From: Theristus sp. LFF4_11
Taxonomy: Eukaryota; Nematoda; Chromadorea; Monhysterida; Xyalidae
Assembly: GCA_030248135.1 (NCBI GenBank)
Contig: JASANC010005354.1
Coordinates: forward strand, 20,983-84,982
DNA: 64,000 nt
Direction: 5' to 3'
Made by a program: the position numbers and the translations under genes. Under the pieces are notes generated by a model, which was not told the origin of the DNA, did not search any database, and was given only the letters and a program-made list of their open reading frames with translations. This document shows positions 10,533 through 22,900 of the stretch, in pieces (position 1 is the stretch's first letter; the number at the start of each line of letters is the position of its first letter).

Positions 10533-13500
10533 TCAAGCGACGAGCCGATTGAAGTCCTGCAGGTCGGAGATGACCGTGTCAACGAGGTGCTCATCGGGCG
10601 GTGCTGCGTCGAGCGGACACGACGGCGGCGGCGGCAGTGACGCCGGCTGCAGCGAGGACGATGTTGACGTTGAGTTGCTGTTGGCGTTGCTCGTCGGTGA
10701 GCTCGACGACGTCAAGCACGTGCTGCTGCTGGTCGCCTTCATCGCGTCACCATTCATATCAGCCAGTAATGCCAATTCAGTGTTGTCGTCAAGTGTCGAC
10801 TGCAGATGTGCACCATTCGCTGTGGCTGTGTCGTGCTCCACTGTGTTGTCCGCGCGATCACCATCACCACCGCCGCCAATGTTGTGCCGTTCCACGTCCT
10901 GTTCGGAGTCCGATATCACCAGACGGTCGGACGGGCTCTCCGGCGCCTCTGGCTCTTCGAAACTGCCCGGCTGTGCGACCGTGGCCTCCGATCGCTGAAC
11001 GCTGCTGCCCGTCGCCGATTGATGGCGGTCGAAATGATCAGTCTGTTCACTCTCGTCGAAATGTGCATTCTGTTCGCGTGTGCTCTCAGTGAGTGCACGT
11101 TGATCAGGCACCGTCGCATTCGGCGACAACTGCGTGGGCGTGCTCACCAGGGAATCGTTGGTGTCGTCTGCTGCACGCAGCACACCAGCACTGAAGAAAT
11201 CAATGTGAAGTGCACGCTTTACAACTTTAAGCAGTTTTTTTTTGTAAATTTCTTGGTTAGAGCAGCAACTAGTATAGACGATCATCTGCATTCAACGATC
11301 GGATCGGCTGAGCAACAACACTGCAAGCCAATCTGTGCACACCTCGCAGCAGACAGCGCGTCTCCAGCAGCAGTCTTCTTTGCGGCGGCGGTGGTGGCCC
11401 GTTTCGTGGCGCGTCCCCGTTTTCGTGCCTTTGCCGAGGACGCGGGCGGTGCACGACCCATGAGTTTCTTGTAGGCCTTCGTGTTCAACGCCAATCGATC
11501 CAAGCAATACGACAAGTCGTCGTTCTGCCGGCGTCTGCGCAGCTTGCGTATGCCCTCGACGACCGCCTCGTGGTAGTTGTGTTTGTCGGGGCGTTTCGGA
11601 TTGTACCGCCGCGCGAACAGCTCGTCGAAACTGAAACGGGCAGAATTAGCCGGTCTGCTCTTGTATACAGGCGAACTCTAAATTATAAGCAATCAGCAGA
11701 TTGGTTGATCATCACGTGATTCATGCTTTCTGTGCAGGCATTGCTACGGAGGCGGAGTCGTTCTTCACAGAAAGCATGCATCACGTCATACCCTACCCAA
11801 CCAATCCGCTGATTGCCTATAATTTCAAGTTCGACTGTAATTGGCTGAGTTATTTTGAGGCGACGAATGAGCGTCTCCGCAAGCTCAAATCCAGCTCACC
11901 GCTCCAGTGTGCTCGCAGGCACGAATCCATGCTGGTCGGAAGCAAGCCACAGCACGCAGGTTTCGCCGCCTTCGTTGAAGCAGAAAATCTCGGCTGGCCA
12001 GAACGGCTCCGCTGCACACAAAATGATGAAACAACAGTGATTTATGCAAAACAAGAGACAGCAACGCGAATAACAACGAAGACAACAATAGTAGGCAAGC
12101 GTACATGGCATTTTCGCCCAGACGACGTCGCCCGGCTTGAGACCGTGCGGATTGTCGTCGGGCGATGGAGTGATCTGAAAGAAAGTGTGCTCACTTTGCA
12201 AGACGGCCTCATTGTTTTTCTATCGTGTGTGATGTTGGAACGGTTTAGTAACGGCTGATTCACTCAACGTTTCCTGGGTGGACTGAACTAACGGATCGCG
12301 GATTGTCGGTGCGCTCGACCGGCTGCACGGCCGTCGGCGGCGGCGTCTCGGCGGCCGGTGTCACCGATTTGCGTTGGCTCTTCTGTCGCTGTGTGCCCTC
12401 TGAACTGCAGCTATTGCGCCGATGGATTCGCGCGCTCGACGCTGCCGACGCCGTCGTGCTGCCGTTGCCATCCGCTGTTGCTGTTCGCTCGTCTTCGTCC
12501 GTTCGTTTTGTCACTCGATCCGAAACTGAAAATGTGCCGCGTTCATGTGACAAACATTCCGGAGACAGTTGTCTGTGATTGGTACGGCATCGAAACTGCA
12601 TCCAACAGTGCTGCAACTATTGCCCGATGATGACCAGTGTTTTGTTGTGTGGCTCACCTCTCCGCTTGCTGTCGGTTGCCTCTGCACGTGCGTTCAGCCC
12701 ACTGATGGCCTCATCCAACGCTGATCGTTCCGTGTTCTCCGTTTTGAGACCACCGCTGCTTGTCTCTGGTGTGTTCGATGAATCGTTGCACTCAACGGGC
12801 CTCGGCATCCGCAGGATCATTGGACGTCCGGTTGGACCGACCTGCACAACGTTCATTCATACATTTCACTTTGCAAACTGCGGAAAACTCCTGATGAACA
12901 GCTGTTGACCAAAAAACTATTGGATGTACAGCGCGTAATCAGGGTTGACTTGAACTGTGCTGCCGTCGTTGTTTTCCGAGTCAAAACCAGACAGCGCGAA
13001 AACGTGCAATGGAGTTACTTTGATGGTCAGTCGTGGCACAGTCTTTCCGGTCGTGGCTGTGTCGTCTTTTATCGGTTGTACGTTTGCGAACGAAGTGGAT
13101 GCCCCCGTTGACGACGATGTTACCCGTGCGACACCACCAGTTGCCAACTGGCCAGCGGATTTCGGCAGCAACATCACTTTCTGCTCGCGTTTCACCAGAA
13201 CCATCTGTGAAATATGAAAATTTTGTCTCGTGAAAAATGTGTTGTGCGTGAAAGTTCTATTACGACACCGTCAATGACGACCGAAACCTGTTTGCTGTTG
13301 TTGTTTTGGCCGACATTGTGTCGAGCAACTAGATCGGCCGATGAGCTTGACGAAGCAGAGACCGTTGGAAGACACGGAGCAGCGAATGAGGACGTCGTCG
13401 GCTTTGGTACGATCTTTCGCGGGCTGGGACTGTCGGTCGGCAATCGGTTGACGACAACGCGCGGCTGCAGATTCCACTGCGTCGGCGGCGGCGGCGATTT

Positions 13501-15886
13501 GCCTGAACAGCGTGCGCCTATGCCAATTGAACCAGCAACACAAGTTGACATCTTTTGAAAAAAATATGCGGCCGGGCGGTTGATTAGTTTAGCTGCCCTC
13601 GTTGCACAAAATTAACAAAGTGGAACAGACAGTTTGTAGTTTGTGAAATAAAGTGGTTACGTTGGGCGGAAGTTTCACCTTCTGCACTGATGAGCACGTT
13701 GCTGCCTTTGGCGGCGATCGGGCGCAGCTGAAAACAGAAGGCCTTTGATGGTTGATCGAGGTCAATGATACGAAAGCAAGTTTCTGCGCGAAACAAACTC
13801 TGAGTCACCGTTCACAACAAAAACTGCAGTCTCGGAACTCAAAATTATCGACCGACTGGTTCCCTACACAGGACTATAGGACAGATTCCCCTCCACAGCA
13901 ATGGCCTGCACAGAACGCATGCACCACGTGATCACCAACCAATCAGCTGGTTGCCTATAATTTAGAGTGCGACACACACCTGTCCTTGCGCAGCAGTGCT
14001 CGTTCGCAAGAACGCCGGAATCAAATGAACGTTTGGATCGAGTTTGCTGTCGATGGTGTTCGCTGATAGCGGCGGCTTTTTGTTCGGCAGCAACGGCCGT
14101 GTTGTCAAGTGAGTGCTCAGTTGAGTGTGTGCAGCTGGACGGAATCCCAGCGGGCGAGTGGCGCCTGAAATGTGCAAATGGGCACTTTCTCGGCCAAAAT
14201 TAAACTGGTCGTCAAGTTGGTGTTCGACTTTGTGCAGAATCAGCACTTAAATCACAAACAACTAGCTGAATGGAATGACTGCTTCGCTTTTGAGTTGTGT
14301 CGACACTGATTGGTCCGACCAGCTCGATGCAGCCAATCAGCATGCCATCTTCAAATGTCAGAATGCTGCGTTATGTCTTTACAGCTCGACTAGACACTGA
14401 TAAACCAGTCGCAGCCAGCTGGATCAGTGTTCTGTCGCGGAATCATAAACTGCAAACACGAGAATGCACACTTTCGGTGCGCTTGATTGAACGCACATAC
14501 CAACAACCGCAGTCGCCGTGACGGTCGCCGTTCGCTGCTCGCTCGGTTGTTCGGTCTCGTTGACCCGTTTCAGTTTTTTGCTCGGCGGCGTCTGATTGCT
14601 GCTGGCGCGTGCTCGATTGTTTTTGTTCAATTGTTTTCGATCGGCTGTCGACAGTCGGCCGTCATCCGTGAAACGTTTCACAGCAGACAAACTGTTTGCG
14701 GTCGTTCGCGACGATCGATGTGAGCCGCCGGAGTGATGATGATGATGACTGGGCTGGTGCTGACCGCAGCTGCTGCTGTTCGTGCCGGTGCCCGCCGTCG
14801 CGCCTGCACTCAGCTGACGACGGGCAAACTGAAAAGTCACTTGTTTCATTGCAACCCAACCCGCTGATTCGCTCAACCTGATTTATTGCGCAATCATGCG
14901 ACCAATCACCTATGTTGCCGTTTCAAATGAGAAACTGCAATCTGTTGGAGTGTGTGAGACTTTTGTGGCAGTCTACCACGCAAATCACAACTGGACTGTG
15001 CAGCGTCAGTTTAACATCAATCACAAGTTAGCCCATTTCAGCAAACGATAACGAGTCGGTCTGTCAGCGAGCACGCATTGCAGCACGACCTGTTCGTGTT
15101 TGTTGTTGATCGGGTGCTTGCACTTTGCACAGAGCACGTTGCCGAACGACGGCCGCAGACGCAGCGTGCGATCGCCGCCGGCTGCAGCTGCCAACCGATG
15201 CGCGTTCTGACCGATCAGCGACGTCTGACGGCTGGCGGCTGAGGAAATCTGAACGGAAACGTCGAACTTTGAAGGACACAATTTGAGAACATTGCAAGAT
15301 TGACCGCTTTGCCCCCACTGTCGAAACACGAGCCACACACTGCACTGAGCCACCTTGTCCACGGTGAGCATGTCCTTCTTGTTGTCCTTGGCCTCCGTGG
15401 CCAACGCCTTCAATGGATCCTTGCCGTCTCGTATTGCATCTTTGATCTTCTGCTCTCGATATATGCCAGCCATCCATCGGTCCATTTGCTCCGACGTGAC
15501 GCCCGGTGGGGCGCTGAAAGGCAGAATGGTTTTTTGGCTCCAAGGATGTCACCAAACGCTGAAAACTCGCGCAAGTTTGCTGCTGCAGTACAGCAGTTTT
15601 GTTTTCTACAAGCGAGTAGGCTGCATTTTAAATAGTTGACAGCAACCAAAAGATGACAACCAATTGTCTTGTGCTCGTACCAGCCAGTCGATGCAGCGAA
15701 CATGCAACCGCCATAGGTGACGTTACTGCTCGGGTCGACGTACGACACAGCCACGAAACCGGGCAACTCCAGTGACACCTCAACTTCGATTTTTTTCGTC
15801 TTCGTTTGTTGCTGTCGTTCATTCACATCCGTTAACTTGTCTGCATCGCTTGCTTTCTCATCTGCTGCCGGTGTTGAGTCGGCCAT
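10533..15886 (-). CDS. PWWP-domain chromatin protein, PWWP2A/B-like
   Basis: Probable nuclear histone/nucleosome reader; PWWP2A/B bind H2A.Z nucleosomes and a NuRD subcomplex (family knowledge). Exons, 5' to 3': 15681-15886, 15354-15513, 15075-15248, 14501-14828, 13980-14164, 13679-13727, 13288-13502, 12950-13204, 12658-12841, 12293-12525, 12105-12174, 11900-12011, 11343-11630, 10533-11190; phases agree, 1038 residues. The PWWP core is LKPGDVVWAKMPSEPFWPAE (about residue 675) with VLWLASDQHGFVPASTLERF, completed by the helical RRYNPKRPDKHNYHEAVVEG in exon 13. A CxxC pair (LCAKCKHPIN) lies in exon 3, a His run in exon 4, a basic AT-hook-like patch in exon 13, and an acidic Ser/Asp-rich tail follows. 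The exon 3 donor (15075 or 15090) and exon 6 start are uncertain. Assignment to PWWP2 rests on a single PWWP near the C-terminus and the CxxC segment; another PWWP family is possible. Confidence 0.68.
11670..11836. mobile_element. E-box MITE, copy 1 (intron of PWWP gene)
   Basis: About 165 nt with inverted ends GCGAACTCTAAATTATAAGC and GCCTATAATTTCAAGTTCGA. Inside are the inverted blocks ATCACGTGATTCATGCTTTC and GAAAGCATGCATCACGTCAT. It lies in the intron between exons 13 and 12. Four further copies occur in the window (13868-13975, 16555-16700, 33595-33735, 62130-62265). Confidence 0.75.
13868..13975. mobile_element. E-box MITE, copy 2 (left end degraded)
   Basis: The right half is intact (CATGCACCACGTGATCACC, then CAATCAGCTGGTTGCCTATAATTTAGAGTGCGA); the left half is degraded beyond the GGACAGATTCCCCTCCACAG centre. 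Its right terminus lies only a few bases from the exon 5 donor of the PWWP gene (exon end 13980), so the element forms the start of that intron. Confidence 0.65.
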
Positions 15887-16554
15887 TATTCACAAGTCTG
15901 CAAGCGAAAAAGTTGAAAACAGTTTTCTGAGCCACCAGGCGAATCATTTTCAGTTGAACGAAACAGAAAACATCAACAGAAACCGACGCAGTTCGGCTTT
16001 GTCAGCCCAATCCGCTTCTTCGCTCTTGAATCTGGTTTCCCCAGTGTTTCTGATAACAACTGAAATCGCTCAATAACAAAAATTTGTGATGTGATGATCT
16101 GAGTGTTCTCTGACTGAATATCCAGCTGAAATAAACACAGCCACAGCCCAGACTGAATTTTCTTGGCTATCAGTAAATTCGACCAGGAAAACCCATACAG
16201 TCGAGCTTTAAATCATGGGCTGTCAGCCTGAGCTTCACAAATCACAAGCACTGATTACACTGGCCCCAGAACCAAGACAATTTTGAATGAAAAAGGGCTG
16301 GTTCCGCACCAGACCCTCAAGTTTTTTGGGCACAGAACTGAACATACGAAAAGTGCCAAACAAATTCATTTTGTGGTGATTTTTTGATCTGGTTTTGATG
16401 AGAATGCAGTGATAATTTTCCTCGTTTCACTTTGAAAAAGATCTTTCAATTCAACTGTTACCAGCCCCCCAAATTTTGACCAACTTTCGTTGCCAGACCC
16501 CTAATTTTTGTCTCTACCCAGCTTACCGGAATTAAGGTTTTTTGACCCCCGTGA

Positions 16555-16700
16555 AGCTGTCAGCTGATAGGTTGGTGATCACGCGATACATGCTTTCTGT
16601 GCAGGACAGACTCACCTCCACAGCAACGCCCTTACAGAAAGCATACATCACGTGATCACCAACCAATCAACTGATTGTCGAGAGTTCAACTGTATGAGGT
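16555..16700. mobile_element. E-box MITE, copy 3
   Basis: Inverted blocks TCAGCTGATAGGTTGGTGAT and ATCACCAACCAATCAACTGA flank CATGCTTTCTGTGCAGG and ACAGAAAGCATACATCACGT. The left CACGTG is mutated to CACGCG while the right copy is intact. It sits between the outer arm and the inner foldback of the composite palindrome. Confidence 0.7.
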
Positions 16701-16850
16701 CTGAGGCGATAATTTGATTTTCTTGCCTTTTGACAAACTGACATGAAAAGCCGTCTTCTTAGATTTGGTGTATCCTTACGTGACTCTTGTTTTGAGTTTC
16801 CAACTGAATTTTGGCTTTTTTGGCAGAACTCGATGGGGTGATTAAAACGC

Positions 16851-17208
16851 AGTGTTATACGTCAGTTTTTGCTTTGTGGGCTGCGGACTGACACCGCGAG
16901 GGCTGGACACTGTTTTTGCGGTTTCGCCCGGTAAGCGAAGACCGCGGCGACCCCGGGCTCGTCAGTTCGACAAATCGCCAGACCAAGCATATTTGTTAAA
17001 AACGAGGGCTGGCTGATGTTTCGTGCTACCATTACCACCCCTCGGCGCACGTGCATTTTTTGAGACTGTGCGGTCTGGCGACTTGTCGAACTGACGAGCC
17101 CGGGGTCGCCGCGGTCTTCGCTTACCGGGCGAAACCGCAAAAACAGTGTCCAGCCCTCGCGGTGTCAGTCCGCAGCCCACAAAGCAAAAACTGACGTATA
17201 ACATCGTT
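16851..17208. repeat. Near-perfect foldback, ~130-nt arms
   Basis: 16853-16983 and 17080-17206 are almost exact reverse complements, starting TGTTATACGTCAGTTTTTGC and including GCGGTTTCGCCCGGTAAGCG, around a loop of about 97 nt. The arms are GC-rich, unlike the surrounding DNA. The 12-mer ACGCAGTGTTAT occurs at 16847-16858 and again at 17246-17257, about 40 nt beyond the right arm. It may mark a duplication, or the recombination that formed the palindrome. Confidence 0.8.
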
Positions 17209-17932
17209 TTTACGCATATATGCGTGGCCACAAGCCAACCCAAGCACGCAGTGTTATGTTTGGCGGTTAAAATCACCTTGTCTAATACTTCATTGCGCTT
17301 CAGTTAATGGGCCCGAGCCTATGTATGGGCCTGAGCCAAACTTTTGGTTGATGTAGCAACTAGCAAGACATGACCGAAAAACTTTCACGGTCAGACCTTC
17401 ACGGCGGTCAAAAAAGCCCTGGTTCCGGCAAGCTGGGCAAAGGCAAAAATGAAGGGGTCTGGTAACAAAATTTTTGAAAAATTTTGAGGGCCTGGTAACA
17501 GTTAAATAAAGTTTTTTCGGAGTGAAACAAAGAAAATTATCACTTCTTTATCATCAAACAAGATCACAAAATCACCATAAAGTGAATTTTTCATCACATT
17601 TGGTATGTAAGTTCTGTGCCCAAAAAACTTGGGGAGCTGGTACGGAACCAGGGCCCTGGTTCAAGGCAAAATTGCTCTGGTTCTGGGGACCAGTGGAACC
17701 AGTGCTTGAGCTCTGCTCACGGTCTCTGTTTTGTCTTTCAGAAACCACGTCTGCCATGCTTTGTTTGTGTCATTCTTTGATTCTTATCTGAATTTGAGGC
17801 TTTGAAAAAAAAATCAAAAACTCCCGGCTGCGAACTGAACCAGAAACTACAACTCGTCTGTGAGCGGGTCTGGCCTCTGGCGTCTGTGTGTGCGTGCCTG
17901 TGTGTGTTACTGTGTGTGTGTGTGTGTTTTAG

Positions 17933-18324
17933 GTAACCGAAGGCTTCGCAAGCAGTTATTTGAAGGTGCACGGTTTAATTCTTGTCAGTGAAGTTTTGAA
18001 ATTGCAAGGAGCTTCAATGTTTTGATTCAGTCGGCGCGCATTCAAGGAGAACCAACTGCAGCGTGGGAAGAAAACATTTTGACCGCAGAGGTGCAGTCGC
18101 GAGTTTCGACTGCCCATCATTTTTTATCAGTACCAACTGACCGTGAAGATTGGATATACCCACCAAACCAAATCCCAAACGAAATGAGGATTTATGGAAA
18201 TAAGAGTATCAACTTGAACATGAAACGAATGGGAGTTCTCAATATTGCGGAAAATCGCTCGAAAGGAAACATTTCACGAAAGACACAAAAGGTGTACGAC
18301 AGCCGTCATTTTGTGCCAACATGA
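17933..18324 (+). CDS. Small unidentified protein, 3' part of gene
   Basis: I do not recognise this protein. Two exons join in phase: 17933-17965 (after a GTGTTTTAG acceptor) and 18031-18324 (after TTTGATTCAG), ending at a stop after 98 codons of the second exon. The product is basic and polar without membrane segments; typical pieces are AHHFLSVPTDREDWIYPPNQ and MRIYGNKSINLNMKRMG. Its composition, with many N, R, Y and P and short turn motifs, resembles small microtubule-inner or sperm-axoneme proteins, but that is only an impression. The 5' end is not found; an upstream exon might lie near 17742, after TTTGTCTTTCAG. It could also be a chance open frame. Confidence 0.35.
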
Positions 18325-19920
18325 AGAATATATACCAAAAACTATTTTGTTTCACTGATCAAAAACAATAATAACAGGACGGGTACGCTTAAGCGGTGCT
18401 CCTACGGTCCCCGTCCTCCCACGACAACGATCAAGTCCTCAGAAAAAACTCTAGCTCTTGCTTTTCAATCTCAAATTTTGACAAACAAGTCACATACTCA
18501 CTTTTCACAGCGCTTCTGATGCCACCACAACGGTCGATTTGTCAAATCGGATTCAGGGCTCGATCCTGACCAGATTCTGTGCGAGATCACCAGCAGCACA
18601 GGACACTGAGGCTGACCGTTGTCATTTTCATTCAAAAAGTATCTGAAATAATGTTAACGAAATATATTTTAAAACAAATATCATGTCGTTCGTGTGCACG
18701 TATTATCGTCATCGTCTGAGCGAGCATACCTTGTCAAGTTTCAAGCAAGCAATGTTTTTTTTGTTTTCTTTCTTTCATCGAATTTGTGCGCAAGCAAGCA
18801 GAGCAGGCCCCGGCGCTTCCACAGCCCACCAAACCAAGTCCTGCTCCTTGGCTATCAGGCAAAAGCACTTTGGTATTGATATTTTTGTAATAACGTTTTT
18901 CAACAGTTTCCACAAAGAGAAGATGAAGATTTTTTATCGTACATCAACGCCTCCTTTCAATTGTCGTTTGTAATAACTTTGATTTGGTTGGACTACATTT
19001 GCGTTGGCTTTCCGCACAATAAAAAAGCTTTTTGTTTCGACGTCTGATGACTGAAAATTGCACTCATGAGCTTTGGTTACTGTTGTTTTTATTTATTTGT
19101 TCACGGACCGGTTCCGGAAACCGTAAGGATCCAAACTCCGGCAGAAACGGGCAATACTGTCCCGAGCACAATTTACCCTCGGCTCTGGAGGGAATAGACC
19201 ATTAGATGTTACTGGTCACTTTAGATTTTTCATTTGTCTTGTCCGCAGCGGGGTTCGAACTTTCCACCTGCAGAACGGTAGACGAAAGCCCTACACCTGC
19301 GCTACAGACGCGACGTTGTTCACCACGTGATTCATGGCATGGCCTTTTCAGCAGCTGCTCGAAGCATTGCGGTCCCCGGACCATTGGTCACCTGATTACT
19401 TAACCAGTTAACAACTTGAGTATTAATATTTATCAGATTTTTTCTGCATGCGATTGTTTTCTGTGATTCTTTGAATTCTTTGCGTGTAGTTTCTCTGCAG
19501 ATGGCATCAACTCAACCAAACATTTTTTGTTTCAACTGAGAATCATCAACGTGTCGAAAAATATAACGGGAAAACTTCTGTTGCAGTGACAAGGTAAAAT
19601 AAAACCACTGATAGAATGCAGGTGATTCAGAAGCAGCGCGCTTGCGATTGTTTTTAATGCAGTTGGTTCTTTTCTCATTATTGGGCAATTCAAAATATCA
19701 AAGATCACAAACAATTAATCCAAATAATTGGAAAAATGCAAGCACTGAAAACGGCGACATGGATTTGGAGACAAAAAAGACAAGAACAGCATCACTTTGT
19801 GGTGTTGGCACCATCAGATTGAAGCGGCGTTTTAGACGATACAGTTCCGTGATGGAAGCCATCTTGCCAACTTGCACGTGTCAGTCTTAGCAACAGGCCA
19901 CCACCACCACCACCACATGA
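18325..19920. other. Spacer between the small plus-strand gene and the TARP gene
   Basis: No coding exon is supported. A GC-rich hairpin lies at 18378-18418 (GGACGGG pairing with CCCGTCC around GCGGTGCTCC). A tRNA-like SINE candidate on the minus strand covers about 19190-19410. A CCACCA repeat at 19900-19917 abuts the 3' end of the TARP gene. Open frames of 60-96 codons look random. Confidence 0.45.
19190..19410 (-). repeat. tRNA-like SINE candidate
   Basis: Read on the minus strand, this holds TAGCGCAGGTGTAGG, which resembles a pol III A box, and about 45 nt further GTTCGAACCCCGC, which matches the B box. A functional tRNA is unlikely, because the acceptor and anticodon stems do not pair. 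A short inverted pair (GGTCACCTGATT near 19390 and ACTGGTCACTTTAG near 19212) suggests the borders. Only this copy was seen, and its head differs from the SINE at 39175-39375. Confidence 0.4.
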
Positions 19921-22900
19921 TCATTTATTTTTCGCCGTGTTCGGCAGGCGATGTCGCTGCAGCGCACTCGTGTCACTGAGGCATTCGGCGCTCATTTCAC
20001 TCAACGGCGGACTCGACATGTCTGACGACTCCGGCACGGCCTGGTGGTGGTCACGCAGCTCCTGCTCTGCTTCCATCAGCGGATTCTGCCTCGCCGATCG
20101 ATATTGCACGTTGCCGTTGCTGTGGCCCGGTCGATAGTGACGCCACGGCGGACTGGACGGCGTCAGCGTCTCGTCTTTCCTGTCATCATCAAGCACCAGC
20201 GGTTCGTGCAGTTCGTCACCGTGGTGATAAGCAGTAAACTTCAGATGGTTGCTGCTGGTGTCGTTGCGTGCACCGCTGTTGCTTTGGTGATGTTGACCGG
20301 CTACGGCGTCCACCGGACTGAGGTGATTCTCCTGCAACACCATCGGCAGCACCAACGCCGGACAGTGATGCATCGATTGGTCGCCGCCGAGACTGTGCCG
20401 CGGACTGTACATCCTGAAAGAAATGGAGAATTTCAAAACTCTGTACAGAATACGCTGACTCAAGTGAGTTGTGAACAATAATATTGAGTGAGGATCACAA
20501 AAATCGTATTTCAGACTAGAGACTGAGAGGTGGGCGTTTCAATGTTGTAGTGGTGCAATAAATGATACCGATGAAGTGGGACAGGTACAAGTAGAGGGAA
20601 AAAATCAAACAAAAGATTGAATGTGTTGGGAAATGGAAGAGTGATAAACATCAATGAAAATATTGTGTGCAACTGCAGTGTGTCGAAGTGTGGTGTATGA
20701 ATATAAAGGAAAAGTTGTTAAAAGGCATTCATGAAGCAGGATTTAGTGACCACGTAGCTATGCTTTAACGCAGCAGCTACGCGTCGCCAAATACTGCTTC
20801 ATGAATGCCGCTTTATGTGACATAGTTTTTCGAACGGAACGATAGCTAATGGAGTTTTTTAGATTCACAATCAATAAGGGATGCGACTCGACACAATTGG
20901 TAGGCCAACCCAGCACAGCACACGCGGACACGATTGCTTACTACGAAGTTTAAGGCACCATTGACAGCGTTTGTTATCACAACAGTGTTTGCTTGTCAAT
21001 ATCTCTCAAGAGCGGGCACCGTCAACTGATTGCCGTAATGAGGCGGACTCGGACAACGGGCCGTTGTGAAATCGCTCAAATGCATCTGATGCTGTCTGCA
21101 AAAACCCACTGTTTTGGCGCTCCTGTTACTGTTTGATTCATGGAACATGTGCTAGCGTTTATCTCTGCGTTTATTTTTGGAACCATTACTTGTTGTTGTA
21201 CTTTATCGGTTGAGAACATCGTCTGACCTCATGTAGCTGCCTCGCTGACTGCGTACACTGCTGCCCCGGCGGCTGGTCGGCTTCTCGGCGCGCGTCATCG
21301 ATGGGATCATGCGGCGCTCGACGAGCTGCTGGATGTGGAATCGTTGGAAGATGCGTTCGTCACGGTTGGCCATGTAGACCATCAGTGTGAACAACGCTGT
21401 GAACTCGGTGCACAGAAAGGACAACTGCAAGCGAATATGCGGCGGAAAATGAGGCACAGCAGAAACAGACACTGCACTCATTCATACGCAATCAACCACG
21501 GTAATTGTCTGCTTTTGAATTGCGATCACTAATTGCTCCTCCGATATTCACCAATCACCGATATTCAAATGTCACAATTCACAAATGCCCTGGGTAGCCA
21601 ATGTTTTGCAGTGTCCACTGAATGTAGACAACCAACAAACGAGCAACAATTTTAAAAGTGGCCGACCAAGATTGACAGAAATGAATATCCGTAGTTGTAG
21701 TAGAACAACGGGTCATCCATTGGGGACGCTGGATACAGTTTGCGGCCGACTTCTTGCGCCAACGACGCCATGTAAACGATCAAGCACAGGAACACGAACA
21801 TGCCTGTGAAACGTGCGAATGTAAAACTGGCATCAATCAACAAACAGCAAGCAAAACTTTGTATGAGAAAAATACGAACCACTAAAAATGTGCAGAATGC
21901 TGTTCGCCAGAATTCCTTGGTAGTAATCGGTTTTGATGTTGTTGAACAACGTCAGCACCAATCCGACGATGTTCGCAAGTGCGCCGCACACAAGGAAATA
22001 CGTCGCGCGGGTCACGGCTTCTGCAAATCCTTTGTTTTTGTTTTCCCTGCGGTTCTGGAAGACTCGATTTGTTGAAAAACAATGAAAGCAACCAACGTTC
22101 AACGGACTGCGTGACGTCCGACGGTTCTTCGGCATTCCAGTAGATCACACGTCTGCATGTGGTTTTAGCATTGGTTAAAGCTGAAACAACAACAACAACT
22201 GTTATGTGGAAAATAATTGTGTAATGGGAAATATAATGTATAATGTAATTGGGAAATATAACAACAATAGCAAGCATAATTTGAAAATTAAAAAAATGAT
22301 TGGCGCTTGCTCTGATTATGTCCAAACGACGAAAAGCTCACGTCCAGGTCCAGTGTAGCATCCCCTCCAGGGGCCAAGTGTTGCATTTTTGAAAAATTTT
22401 AGTTCTCTTCGTTGGTTTTCAGTCATGTTCAGTTTTGCCATTTCAGTTTCGTTCGGTTTATGGTATTTGATCCACTCCGACGTGTACAACCATTCGTTTG
22501 TGAACGTTCCTGAAGAAGCATGAAAGTCTCAAACTTGTGACAAAAAACATGAAACTTCGTGATACATTACTGAAACAAAAAGACACGTAAAAGCATTTTT
22601 TTGTCACAAAAGTGGGCACTGGACTGAGCAGCTTTTTGCAAAGTTGAACTCCTGGTCTGCAACTAATCCCGCCTTGATGGAGAATACAAGATCTGCCTTA
22701 TTTATTCGCCGCACTGTAGTTTTCGCAGCCTTTTCTTTTTAATTTGTTGAAGAACTTTTTGAGTTTTATTGCAAACCCTAAAAAACCTAAACACTACTCA
22801 CAGGCCCACCTCTTCGTCTGATTTTCAGTTGTGTTAAGAATCGTGGTTGAGGGCGGAAACAAAAACAACAACGAAACTGACCGATGACGACGGTGCTGGT

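Larger units (their letters stand above)
16240..17712. repeat. Large composite palindrome with two nested elements
   Basis: The segment 16243-16553 is the imperfect reverse complement of 17395-17709. Matching landmarks are CAAGCACTG at the outer tips, CCCCAGAACCA, AAGTTTTTTGGGCACAGAAC, GTGATAATTTTC, CTGTTACCAG, CCAGACCCCT and CCCAGCTT(A/G)CCGGAA. The arms are about 310 nt with substitutions and small gaps. Between them lie an E-box MITE (16555-16700) and a tighter foldback (16851-17208). No open frame of protein-coding character is present. No target duplication could be fixed at the outer tips. Confidence 0.75.
15887..17932. other. Spacer dominated by nested palindromes
   Basis: No coding exon is supported here. 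About 350 nt upstream of the PWWP gene start (15887-16239) are unique sequence that presumably includes its promoter. 16240-17712 is the composite palindrome, followed by a GT-rich microsatellite (about 17885-17930). Confidence 0.5.

Noticed and set aside
19190..19410. A functional tRNA gene on the minus strand
   Set aside because: A and B boxes are recognisable, but the acceptor stem does not pair and no proper anticodon arm forms; a SINE relic fits better.
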